This document shows, in pieces, positions 50,646 to 59,012 of a stretch of DNA of 64,000 nt (position 1 is its first letter; each line of letters begins with the position of its first letter). The stretch lies in the NCBI GenBank assembly GCA_963560245.1, contig CAUWNS010000003.1:73316-137315 (forward strand). The letters are read 5' to 3'. A program made the position numbers and the translations under genes. This stretch comes from Pseudoruminococcus_B sp937901805. Its GTDB lineage: Bacteria > Bacillota > Clostridia > Oscillospirales > Ruminococcaceae. The notes under the pieces are model-generated. The model saw nothing but the letters and a program-made list of their open reading frames with translations. It ran no database searches and had not been told where the DNA came from.

Positions 50646-51917
50646 ATGGGTATTATCAGAGCTGTTACCGGAGCCATCGGCGGCGCCCTTGCCGACCAGT
50701 GGGAGGAAGTTATTGAAGCCGGAAGTATGAGCGACACCACAGTAATGGCGCCCGGTGTAAAAGTCCGGGCAAAGGATAAACGCAACCAAAACACCAAGGG
50801 GACAGCTGATTTGATTTCAAACGGTTCCGTCATCCATGTCGGACAAAACCAGTTTATGCTGCTGGTAGACGGCGGCAAAGTGATCGACTACAGTGCGGAA
50901 CCGGGATATTTCCAGGTGACAAATACTTCTGTTCCCTCCATGTTCAACGGGGAGTTCCAGGAGGCTTTGCAGGAAACCTTTGACCGCATCCGTTTTGGGG
51001 GCGTATCTCCCCAACAGCAGAAAGTCTATTTTATCAATCTTCAGGAAATCAAAAATATTGCTTTTGGCACGACGAATCCAATTAACTATTTCGACAACTT
51101 CTACAATGCAGAGCTGTATCTGCGCGCTCACGGCTATTTTTCCATTAAGATTACGGATCCCCTGCTGTTCTACGCAGAAGCGATCCCACGCAACCAGGAA
51201 CATGTTGAAATCACGGATATCCATAAACTCTACCTGGCTGAGTTTTTGACTGCGTTCCAATCTGCCATCAATCAGATGTCCGTGGATGGTATCCGCATTT
51301 CCCATGTTGCTTCCAAAGGGATGGAACTGGCAAAATACATGTCCACCATCCTGGACGAGGACTGGACCCAGCGCCGCGGCATGAAAATTGAGTCCGTAGG
51401 GATCAACAGCATCTCCTATGATGAGGATTCCAAAGAACTGATTAACCTGCGCAACAAAGGCGCCATGCTCTCCGACGCGGCGGTCCGCGAAGGCTACGTG
51501 CAGGGTTCGATTGCGCGCGGACTGGAAGCGGCAGGTTCCAACTCTAACGGTTCTATGGCAGGGTTTATGGGAATCGGCATGGGGATGCAGGGCGCAGGAA
51601 ACTTTATGGCCTCCGCCAGCCAGACAAACCAATACCAGATGGAACAGGCCGCCAAACAGCAGACACAAGCTGCTTCCGCAGATACCTGGATCTGCTCCTG
51701 CGGTCAGAAAAATACAGGAAAATTCTGCCAAAACTGCGGGAAAGAAAAGCCGCAGACCGTGGAGGAATGGATCTGCTCCTGCGGGCAAAAAAATTCCGGA
51801 AAGTTCTGTTCCAATTGCGGTAAGCCAAAACCGCAGGCACAGACCTGTCCAAAATGCGGCGCCAAAGTCACTTCTGAGCAGAAGTTCTGCCAAAACTGCG
51901 GAGAAAAACTTCACTGA
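50646..51917 (+). CDS. SPFH-domain protein with C-terminal zinc ribbons (YdjI-like, 'virion core protein' family)
   Basis: 423 residues. N-terminal ALADQWEEVIEAGSMSDTTV leads into an SPFH/band-7-like domain (about 30-270: NGSVIHVGQNQFMLLVDGGK, VYFINLQEIKNIAFGT, RGMKIESVGINSISYDEDSK). A Gly/Met/Gln-rich linker precedes three four-cysteine ribbons: CSCGQKNTGKFCQNCG, CSCGQKNSGKFCSNCG and CPKCGAKVTSEQKFCQNCG, the first two nearly identical tandem copies. The ATG at 50646 is preferred to the one at 50640, which is too close to AAAAGGAGA. Related to Bacillus subtilis YdjI of the PspA-linked ydjFGHI membrane-stress operon; likely a membrane-surface scaffold. Confidence 0.88.
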   Translation: MGIIRAVTGAIGGALADQWEEVIEAGSMSDTTVMAPGVKVRAKDKRNQNTKGTADLISNGSVIHVGQNQFMLLVDGGKVIDYSAEPGYFQVTNTSVPSMFNGEFQEALQETFDRIRFGGVSPQQQKVYFINLQEIKNIAFGTTNPINYFDNFYNAELYLRAHGYFSIKITDPLLFYAEAIPRNQEHVEITDIHKLYLAEFLTAFQSAINQMSVDGIRISHVASKGMELAKYMSTILDEDWTQRRGMKIESVGINSISYDEDSKELINLRNKGAMLSDAAVREGYVQGSIARGLEAAGSNSNGSMAGFMGIGMGMQGAGNFMASASQTNQYQMEQAAKQQTQAASADTWICSCGQKNTGKFCQNCGKEKPQTVEEWICSCGQKNSGKFCSNCGKPKPQAQTCPKCGAKVTSEQKFCQNCGEKLH

Positions 51918-51970
51918 CAGATGGGGTGCGCGCCCTTTCTATTTGGCGCGTTTCATAAGGGGGGATTTTA

Positions 51971-53044
51971 TTGAACGTTGTAAGCTATAAATGTCCAAAC
52001 TGCGGAGCTCCGCTGAAGTTCCAATCAGACAGTCAAAAATGGGACTGCGAATTTTGTTTGAGTTCCTTTGACGTAGAAACCCTGGAAAAATTGCAGGAGG
52101 AATCCACCAGTAAAGAGCGTGTAGAAGAGGCTGGGGAAGACGTCCGCCAACAGCACAAACTGGAGGACTTTTCCGACAAGGTGCGCGTTTTTTCCTGTCC
52201 CAGCTGCGGCGGGCAAGTACTGGCGGATGAAAATACTGCGGCGACTTTCTGTATTTTTTGCCACAATCCGGCAATCGTAGAGGAAAACCTGAGCGGGTCT
52301 TTCCGGCCTGCACAAATTATCCCTTTCCAAAAAAAGAAAGAGGACGCGGTCAATGCGTTTCGGAAACTGTGCAGAAAAAAACCTCTGCTGCCCAATTTAT
52401 TCCATGAACAGACCAATATTGAAAAAATCACAGGACTGTACGTTCCCTTCTGGCTTTATTCCGGGCATGCGGACGCTTCCATGCGCGCCAATGCGCAGCG
52501 GATTTCCCGCTGGAGCGACTCCAACTACAATTACACTAAGACCAAGTACTACCATGTCTTCCGCAAGGGAAATATGGATTTCAGCAGGGTTCCGGTGGAT
52601 GGATCCAAAAAGATGGACAACAGCCTGATGGATTCCCTGGAACCGTTTCAATATGCGGATCTCAAGAAATTTTCCATGGCCTATCTTTCCGGATATCTTG
52701 CAGAAAAGTATGACGAGGACGCCCATCAAAGCTACCCGCGCGCCAAAGAACGCATGACGGAAACGGCAAAGCAAAAGCTGAGGCAGACCATCCAGCCCTA
52801 TGACGCCGTACAGATTGTGGATTTTCAACCCACTTTCTCCAGAGAAAAGGCGGACTATGTCCTGCTCCCGGTGTGGATGCTCAACACCCGCTACAAAGAC
52901 AAGGAATACCTGTTTGCCATGAACGGACAGACTGGAAAAATTGTGGGGGATCTCCCAATTTCCATTCCCAAACTGATTGGATGGTTTGGATTGATCACTG
53001 CCGCCTGTCTGCTGATTCTGACGATAGGAGGGATTCTGTTTTGA
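51971..53044 (+). CDS. zinc-ribbon membrane protein (YdjG-like)
   Basis: 357 residues from a TTG at 51971, 6 nt after AAGGGGGG. Two zinc ribbons: CPNCGAPLKF...CEFC (residues 8-29) and CPSCGGQVL...CIFC (about 76-97), then a long domain with IIPFQKKKEDAVNAFRKLCR, ITGLYVPFWLYSGHADASMR and ADYVLLPVWMLNTRYKDKEY, and one C-terminal membrane helix (IGWFGLITAACLLILTIGGI). This is the architecture of B. subtilis YdjG, which with YdjH recruits PspA to the membrane. Its stop overlaps the next start. Confidence 0.85.
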   Translation: MNVVSYKCPNCGAPLKFQSDSQKWDCEFCLSSFDVETLEKLQEESTSKERVEEAGEDVRQQHKLEDFSDKVRVFSCPSCGGQVLADENTAATFCIFCHNPAIVEENLSGSFRPAQIIPFQKKKEDAVNAFRKLCRKKPLLPNLFHEQTNIEKITGLYVPFWLYSGHADASMRANAQRISRWSDSNYNYTKTKYYHVFRKGNMDFSRVPVDGSKKMDNSLMDSLEPFQYADLKKFSMAYLSGYLAEKYDEDAHQSYPRAKERMTETAKQKLRQTIQPYDAVQIVDFQPTFSREKADYVLLPVWMLNTRYKDKEYLFAMNGQTGKIVGDLPISIPKLIGWFGLITAACLLILTIGGILF

Positions 53045-53859
53045 AAATAAGCAAGAGAATTCCCGCCCTGCTGGTTCTGCTTATCTGTCTCTTCTCCCTG
53101 AGCATCCTCCCTGTATCCGCCGCAGCGGAACACCTGGACGGACTTTCGGAAAACGGAAAAAACCCGGGAGGAGTCGATACTTCCGTCAAAATCTATGACT
53201 ATGCGAACCTGTTTACAGAAGAACAGCTCCAGTCTCTATCAAAAAAGCTCATCGACACCGGCGAGAAACGGAAGATGGATCTGGTCATCGTCACCACGGA
53301 TGAAACCAAAGGGCGTTCTTCGATGGAATATGCGGACGATTTCTTTGATTACAATGGGTTCGGTTTTGGAGATCAAAACGACGGCGTGCTGCTTCTGATT
53401 GATATGGAACACCGCACAGCCTGGATTTCTACAACCGGAAAAGCAATCTCCATTATCAATTCTGACCGGATTGATAAAATTCTGGACAAGGTGGCTCCCC
53501 CGCTTACGGACGGAGACTATGAGAAGTCCTGCCTTGCCTTTGTGAACAAGACCAACCACTACCTGCTGGATAACCAGTTTATTTCCCCGCAGACTTTCCT
53601 CATCTTCGTGGGGATCTCCCTTGCCGTAGGGGCGATTGGCGCGGCGATTATGGCTGCTTCCAACCGTCTGGTGAAAAAAGGAACTCAGGCAGGCGCTTAT
53701 CTTTCCAGTGAAATGGCTCTTACTGGGCACAGCGATACCTTCTTACATTCCTCTGTCACCCGCACCGCGATCCCCAAAAACACTTCCAGCGGCGGAGGGG
53801 GCGGAAGCCATTCAGGCAGCAGCGGCGCTTCCCACGGCGGAGGAGGCCGCAGCTTCTAA
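53041..53859 (+). CDS. TPM-domain protein, secreted/membrane-anchored (YdjH/UPF0603-like)
   Basis: 272 residues from a TTG at 53041 (GGAGGG 9 nt upstream), overlapping the previous stop. A signal peptide (IPALLVLLICLFSLSILPVS) is followed by a TPM domain (PF04536): VKIYDYANLFTEEQLQSLSK, MDLVIVTTDETKGRSSMEYA, GVLLLIDMEHRTAWISTTGK. Then one membrane helix (FLIFVGISLAVGAIGAAIMA) and a Gly/Ser/His tail ending in GGGGRSF, as usual in this family. Completes a trio equivalent to ydjI-ydjG-ydjH. Confidence 0.88.
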   Translation: MKISKRIPALLVLLICLFSLSILPVSAAAEHLDGLSENGKNPGGVDTSVKIYDYANLFTEEQLQSLSKKLIDTGEKRKMDLVIVTTDETKGRSSMEYADDFFDYNGFGFGDQNDGVLLLIDMEHRTAWISTTGKAISIINSDRIDKILDKVAPPLTDGDYEKSCLAFVNKTNHYLLDNQFISPQTFLIFVGISLAVGAIGAAIMAASNRLVKKGTQAGAYLSSEMALTGHSDTFLHSSVTRTAIPKNTSSGGGGGSHSGSSGASHGGGGRSF

Positions 53860-53877
53860 AAGAATATCCGTTATTTG

Positions 53878-53917
53878 AAAAGCAGCCCTCCGGCGTTTGC
53901 CGGAGGGCTGCTTTTCA
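53878..53917. terminator. bidirectional terminator, TPM gene / APC permease
   Basis: AAAAGCAGCCCTCCGGC (from 53878) pairs perfectly with GCCGGAGGGCTGCTTTT (ending 53915) around GTTT. Confidence 0.93.
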
Positions 53918-53924
53918 CTTATTG

Positions 53925-55262
53925 CTATTCCACAGATTTTCCGAATTTCCAATAGAGGGCGCCTGCCAGCACAACTGCCGCGCAAATTGCAAGATAGAGC
54001 AAAAATAGAGGGTTTTGCATGCTCCCTGAAATGACAATCACAGAACCTGCTGTTGCAAGCAGAGGTAAGAGATATCCAGTAAATTTACCTGTTATCTCGC
54101 CGGAGCGTTTGAGACGGAACACAGCAAAATAGAGCGGGATAAAGGCAATATAATTCACGGCAATCGAAATTTCCGATACATCGGAATTGGTGAGCAGGTG
54201 ATATCGCTGGGTAACATAGTGGAGTACCATCCAAAGCAGGCTTAATCCAAAGGAAATCCCAACGGATAGTATCCCGGTTCCATGGGAGGCCTCCTGCATC
54301 ACCCGCTTTGGCGCAGGAATCATCCGCCGTTCTGCCATGGCGCCTGGAAAACGGATCATCCCCATGATTAAACCGTTGACTGTCCCTAAAACAGAAATCA
54401 CTACAAAGACTAAAATGGCCTTAGCACCAAATTCACCAAACAGCTGCTGAGCCGCCACATTGACATGGGCGTCCCCCAAGGCCATTACCTGATCCGGTCC
54501 AACCAGCAGACTGATCCCAATAAAGTAGGCAAGATATACAACCAAAATGATCAGCGGCGCGATAGTCAGCGCAAGGGGAAGATTTCTCTTGCTGTTTTTA
54601 ATCTCATGGCAGATGGAAGTCGAGACGATCCATCCATCAAATGCAAAGGCAATCGGACCAATTGCCGTAATCCACACTCCTGTCCCTCCGCCAGAGGTAA
54701 ACAGCTGCCCAAGCGCATCCGGAGGCGCAAAGAAAAAGCCGAGTACCGCAATGACAATCAACGGTATCATCTTGATGACAGTCGCCGCATTTTGAAAATA
54801 CCCTCCCAGCTTTGCCGAGAGGAGATTCACGCCGAAGAGTACCGCCATCAACAGGGTTCCAAACAGAACCTGCATACCCAGCGTACCGGGTATCCCAAAC
54901 AAAAGGCAGACATAAACCCCGGCCACATAGGATACAACGCTAACCAAAGAAGGATAGTAGACAAACAGATGAAACCATCCAATCGAACACGCCAAGCGCT
55001 TGGAGCAAAATTCCTCCAGATAGCTGACGATCCCTCCCCGTTTATCTGTCCGGGAGGCAAGCTGGGCAATACACAGGCTGCCGAAAATAATGCTGACTGC
55101 TGCAATGCAGAATACCAATGCGCCAAGCAATAGATTCCCGTTGGTGGCAATCAAAATATTATCGCTTTTAAAGAAAATTCCCGATCCAATGACCACGCCA
55201 ATGATCATGGTAATCGCTGTTGCAAGTCCGTAGTTCCGTTTTATGACAATCTCTCCCAACAT
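53925..55262 (-). CDS. APC family amino-acid permease
   Basis: 445 residues, twelve membrane helices. The N-terminal NYGLATAITMIIGVVIGSGI followed by FFKSDNI is the APC substrate/Na+ loop; further signatures are GGIVSYLEEFCSKRLACSIG and IAFAFDGWIVSTSICHEIKN. Closest in style to the LAT/SteT-type (Ser/Thr exchanger) branch. The gene lies 92 nt after pcp on the same strand, so imported or exchanged amino acids may connect to the products of pyroglutamyl peptidase. Confidence 0.92.
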   Translation of the reverse strand: MLGEIVIKRNYGLATAITMIIGVVIGSGIFFKSDNILIATNGNLLLGALVFCIAAVSIIFGSLCIAQLASRTDKRGGIVSYLEEFCSKRLACSIGWFHLFVYYPSLVSVVSYVAGVYVCLLFGIPGTLGMQVLFGTLLMAVLFGVNLLSAKLGGYFQNAATVIKMIPLIVIAVLGFFFAPPDALGQLFTSGGGTGVWITAIGPIAFAFDGWIVSTSICHEIKNSKRNLPLALTIAPLIILVVYLAYFIGISLLVGPDQVMALGDAHVNVAAQQLFGEFGAKAILVFVVISVLGTVNGLIMGMIRFPGAMAERRMIPAPKRVMQEASHGTGILSVGISFGLSLLWMVLHYVTQRYHLLTNSDVSEISIAVNYIAFIPLYFAVFRLKRSGEITGKFTGYLLPLLATAGSVIVISGSMQNPLFLLYLAICAAVVLAGALYWKFGKSVE

Positions 55263-55354
55263 CTTTTTAAACTTCAGATTTTCTCATTTCGATAGAAAAA
55301 GCGGGCGGACCTGCATGTCAGGTTGCGTCCGTCCGGCTATTCTGTACACATCTT

Positions 55355-55951
55355 TTACAGGCAATGTACAGCTTCTATAATACATCTGGTAATTACTTCT
55401 AGTGGAAGGCTGGGCTTTGAAGAGTCCTCTATCTGTCCGGCATACAGCGGAACATGGATAAATCCGCTGATCATATGAGGATATTCCCTTTCACACAGGG
55501 CAAGCGCCGTGTACATGGTCAGATTACAGATATAACCGCCGGCTGTCAAAGAAAAATCTACCGGAAGCCCCATCTGCTGTGTGCGGTCAAATATCTTGCG
55601 AACCGGCAGCTTGGTAAAATAACCAACCGGTCCATTTTCCTCAATCGGAGTATCATGCAGCACTAATCCGTCATTATCCTCTGCATCGGCGTCCATCAAA
55701 TTGACTGCTACGCGTTCCAGGCTAACTTTTGCACGCCCCGCGGCCTGCCCAAGAGAAATCACGACGTCCGGCTGATGTTTGTCAATCAGTTTTTTCAATT
55801 CCATGGGAGTTCTGCGGTAGGATACGGAAAGCCCCTCCTTAATCACCTGCTTGTCGTCAATCAATTCCGGTACTGCCTTGAGCGCCTCATAAGAGGCATT
55901 TGTAGCTACGTCCAAAAACGGTTCAAATGCTGTAATCAATACTTTTTTCAT
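55355..55951 (-). CDS. pcp: pyroglutamyl-peptidase I
   Basis: 198 residues. KKVLITAFEPFLDVATNASY at the N-terminus, ISLGQAAGRAKVSLERVAVN with the catalytic Glu near residue 78, DFSLTAGGYICNLTMYTALA with the nucleophile Cys near 141, and GFIHVPLYAGQ with the His near 163. It removes N-terminal pyroglutamate from peptides in the cytoplasm. The ATG at 55951 is chosen over 55957 because only the former has proper spacing (7 nt) to AAAGGGG. Confidence 0.94.
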   Translation of the reverse strand: MKKVLITAFEPFLDVATNASYEALKAVPELIDDKQVIKEGLSVSYRRTPMELKKLIDKHQPDVVISLGQAAGRAKVSLERVAVNLMDADAEDNDGLVLHDTPIEENGPVGYFTKLPVRKIFDRTQQMGLPVDFSLTAGGYICNLTMYTALALCEREYPHMISGFIHVPLYAGQIEDSSKPSLPLEVITRCIIEAVHCL

Positions 55952-56244
55952 TGCCATACCCCTTTCGCTTTCCCGAAAAAACACAGACAAAGCTTTTATA
56001 AATAAAACTTCTAAAATGGAAAGTGTAAAAGCGATTTTTATTATACTGTATTTTCCCACTTTGAGCAACCACTATCTATGGATTTTTAGGATAACATGCT
56101 TCCTCTGAATACTGTTCGCAGGCAGTTTTCTAAAAAGAGGACATCCGGTCCAAAGCGGTCAGAGTTGTGCTTTCAAATTCCTCTGCACCATCGTTACGGA
56201 TTTTAAAAAATATCTTTTCCCTGTTTCAATGTTTGCAATAAACC

Positions 56245-56292
56245 GCTGAAAGACCATATCATCTCTTTTAGGAGATAATATGGTCTTTCAGC
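56245..56292 (-). terminator. hairpin after the BtrH-like gene
   Basis: GCTGAAAGACCATAT (56245-56259) pairs perfectly with ATATGGTCTTTCAGC (56278-56292), with additional TCTC/GAGA pairs inside. It begins 3 nt past the stop of the minus-strand operon but lacks a strong T-tract. Confidence 0.6.
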
Positions 56293-56294
56293 AA

Positions 56295-57212
56295 TCACAA
56301 GATTTTCAAAAAGGAACAGAGTTTTTCCGAGTTATTTTTCCCGCTCAGAGCCGATTTCATCAATATCCTGCTCAGCTGCTCCCATTGCAAAACCGCCGCT
56401 TTCCAATCCTTGCGATCTCCTTTTTCCCGCAAAGCCATCTTCAAAAAGGGGATGACAGTATACTTTACTGTATAACAATATCCATAACCGAAAAATTCCA
56501 AATCCTTTTTCTCGGTCAATTTTGGAAAGGTGTTCCCCATTTCCTGCAAAAAATGGGAAACCGGCTGTGAAAATTGTTGTTCCCAGGAAAGACAAATTCC
56601 TGTTGGAGCCGATGTAATCGACGATCGTGAACGATGCCCGACAAGATATCCGCTGCCGATACACATCTCACATACGGTATCAAATGGAAGGGAGTATTCC
56701 TTCCCATGTGCGGAGTCTGAAACCAGAATTTCCTTTGTCTGGAGACAGACTCCCTTCAGCAACAACGCGTGCCAGGCATATTTCTGACAATGGTATTTTT
56801 CACTTTTGGGATGATAATACTGATCGATATTGAGTATCAGCACCTGCTCATGTGAAAAAGCAGAACATATAATCTCCCACAACTGAGAAGGGAACTTTAT
56901 TTCCACACGTGTCATCTGCAGCCCCATTTGCTGAAGAAAGCTGTCCAATTCCAGGATTCCCTGCCTGCTGAAAACCGGTTCTTCCCGGCTTGTTACAATC
57001 TCCAGCGGCTGATAAAACCAGGGATCTTCCAACTGATTTTTGGAAAGGGATCGATAACGGATTCTGCACCGGTTTAACAAAGAAAAGAGTGTGGAATCTG
57101 TTGGATCTCCCAGCAGATAGCGGACCGCACATAATACCCTTCCCCCGATACAGCAGACGAATGGTTCATCCGGATAGGGCATGGATTGATAAACAAGAAA
57201 TGATTCCTCCAA
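56295..57212 (-). CDS. BtrH N-terminal-domain-like protein
   Basis: 305 residues from a TTG at 57212 (GGAGGGG 6 nt upstream), 12 nt after the second ABC gene. The central segment (LILNIDQYYHPKSEKYHCQK, then YAWHALLLKGVCLQTKEILV and SDSAHGKEYSLPFD, residues about 122-180) has the layout of the BtrH N-terminal domain: Asp-x-Tyr-Tyr-x-Pro, a conserved His, then an Asp before the next strand; the N-terminal FVCCIGGRVLCAVRYLLGD would supply the Cys. In butirosin synthesis BtrH moves an acyl chain from a carrier protein to the product. The assignment is by pattern and moderately sure; an acyl- or peptidyl-transfer step in this operon is an inference. Confidence 0.6.
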   Translation of the reverse strand: MEESFLVYQSMPYPDEPFVCCIGGRVLCAVRYLLGDPTDSTLFSLLNRCRIRYRSLSKNQLEDPWFYQPLEIVTSREEPVFSRQGILELDSFLQQMGLQMTRVEIKFPSQLWEIICSAFSHEQVLILNIDQYYHPKSEKYHCQKYAWHALLLKGVCLQTKEILVSDSAHGKEYSLPFDTVCEMCIGSGYLVGHRSRSSITSAPTGICLSWEQQFSQPVSHFLQEMGNTFPKLTEKKDLEFFGYGYCYTVKYTVIPFLKMALREKGDRKDWKAAVLQWEQLSRILMKSALSGKNNSEKLCSFLKIL

Positions 57213-57224
57213 TGATATCCCCTC

Positions 57225-59012
57225 CTACTGGTATTTTTTACTCTGGACAGTGAACAGACGCGCGTACTCTCCGCCCTGCCGCATAAGTTCTTCATGGGTT
57301 CCCTGCTGGGAAACACACCCGTGCTCCAGTACAATAATGTGATCACAGAGCATGATATTGGACAGGCGGTGTGAAATCAGCAGGGCTGTCCTTCCTTCTG
57401 ATAACTCCCGGAATTGTTCAAAAATGCGGTGTTCCGATTCCGGGTCCAAAGAGGCCGACGGTTCATCCAAAACAATGAAACCGCAGTCGCGAAACAGGGT
57501 TCTTGCCAAAGAGATCTTCTGCCACTGCCCGCCGGATAACTCCATCCCGGTATTGTCAAACCGCCTGGTAAGCGGAGTGTCCAGGCCATTTTCCCACTGT
57601 GAAACGAACTCCCAGACGCCGGAACGACGGCAGGCATCCCCCAAGCTGGCTTGATCCCCCTGTTTACCCAGATCTGACAGGCTGATATTTTCCCCCGCAG
57701 TCATGCTGTAACGTACAAAATCCTGGAACAACACCCCAAAAGCCCGCCGGAGACTGGACAGTTCATACTCCCGGATATCCACTCCATTGATCGAAACTTT
57801 CCCCTGTGTGACATCATAAAAACGCAGCAACAGCTTGACAATGGTGGTTTTCCCGGCCCCGTTCAGTCCAACCAGCCCGGCGGTTTCCCCTTTTGATATG
57901 GTAAAACTGCAATCCCTTAAAACCGGCTCCTTTTGGCGGGGATAAGAAAAACCAACCCGTTCAAAACGGATTTCCTGGATTTCCTCAAGCCTCTTTGTCC
58001 CGCCATGTTCCATCAGCGGCTTCATATCCATTAACTCCTGTACACGATGCAGTTCCTGAAAGCCCTGCATAATCTCCGCCATGATAAACAGGAAGGTACT
58101 GACATTGGAACGAAAATTTCCCAAAAGAGAGGTGAAATAGGAAATATCGCCAATCCCTATCAGACGCCCAAACAGGCGATTGACCAAGTCAGCATACATA
58201 GCCGCATCCCCTACTGACAGCAGGAGCATACTGGCAAAATGAATGGCGGTTGTTTTTATGGAGACCCGTTTTCGGTTATGATACCACTGTTTCCACAGAA
58301 CCTGATAATTGGATATAAAACGGGGAGCAAGCCCATACAGACGCATATCGGCAGAATATTCCCGATAAAACAGTTCTTTATTGTAATCCATCCGGCGATA
58401 CTGTTTCGCGGATTCCATCTGATATTCATATTGCAGGCGGCTTGTACGGTGGGACAGGGTCAATGCAGGAACAGACAATCCCAAAATCAACACGGCCAGC
58501 CAGATGCTCAGAGAACACAAAAGAGCAAATGAGACAGCCATTTTTATAACGGAATCCAAAAGGGTGAACAATTTCCATGCCGTCATCTGCACAGAGGACA
58601 GAATACTCCAGGAATGCGCCACCTGATCCCCGAGTTCGCTGTCGTCAAAGAAAGCGAGATCAATCCCCGCAATTTTCTGCACCATCATATTGTCCAGATA
58701 CACTTCGACGGCATCGTCATATTTATATTTGATGAGTTCATCGGTCACTGTAAGAAATTTCTGTGCCATATAGCACAGAAAGTACAGGCCAAGCAAAACG
58801 GCAATTTCTGAAAAAGAGATCTGCCGTGTTCCAATTGCCGCGTCCGTGATGAGGTTGAGGGTATCTCTCCACAGGATCAGGAGCAAAAAAGCCAGCGAAG
58901 CCAGTAAAATTGTCGTCAGCACTTTGAGCAAAAAATACTTTTTCGAGGCACGGTAGGGGATTTGGATACTGTCAATAAAATCCCGGAAAATAGATTCAAC
59001 TTTTTTCCACAT
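57225..59012 (-). CDS. ABC transporter half-molecule (TMD-NBD), NisT-like peptide exporter subunit 2
   Basis: 595 residues from the ATG at 59012 (AAGGGG 9 nt upstream). Six membrane helices (for example FLLKVLTTILLASLAFLLLI and FSEIAVLLGLYFLCYMA) then a complete ATPase: Walker A LVGLNGAGKTT, signature LSGGQWQKISLARTL, Walker B GFIVLDEPSASLDPES and the H-loop ISHRLSN. The LSGGQWQ variant is typical of lantibiotic-type exporters such as NisT/SpaT. There is no N-terminal C39 peptidase. It overlaps the preceding ABC gene by 17 nt; the two probably form a heterodimer. Confidence 0.93.
   Translation of the reverse strand: MWKKVESIFRDFIDSIQIPYRASKKYFLLKVLTTILLASLAFLLLILWRDTLNLITDAAIGTRQISFSEIAVLLGLYFLCYMAQKFLTVTDELIKYKYDDAVEVYLDNMMVQKIAGIDLAFFDDSELGDQVAHSWSILSSVQMTAWKLFTLLDSVIKMAVSFALLCSLSIWLAVLILGLSVPALTLSHRTSRLQYEYQMESAKQYRRMDYNKELFYREYSADMRLYGLAPRFISNYQVLWKQWYHNRKRVSIKTTAIHFASMLLLSVGDAAMYADLVNRLFGRLIGIGDISYFTSLLGNFRSNVSTFLFIMAEIMQGFQELHRVQELMDMKPLMEHGGTKRLEEIQEIRFERVGFSYPRQKEPVLRDCSFTISKGETAGLVGLNGAGKTTIVKLLLRFYDVTQGKVSINGVDIREYELSSLRRAFGVLFQDFVRYSMTAGENISLSDLGKQGDQASLGDACRRSGVWEFVSQWENGLDTPLTRRFDNTGMELSGGQWQKISLARTLFRDCGFIVLDEPSASLDPESEHRIFEQFRELSEGRTALLISHRLSNIMLCDHIIVLEHGCVSQQGTHEELMRQGGEYARLFTVQSKKYQ

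Noticed and set aside
50817..51914. 365-codon open frame antisense to the SPFH gene
   Set aside because: Shadow of a well supported gene; composition is the complement of its codons and no start signal is present.
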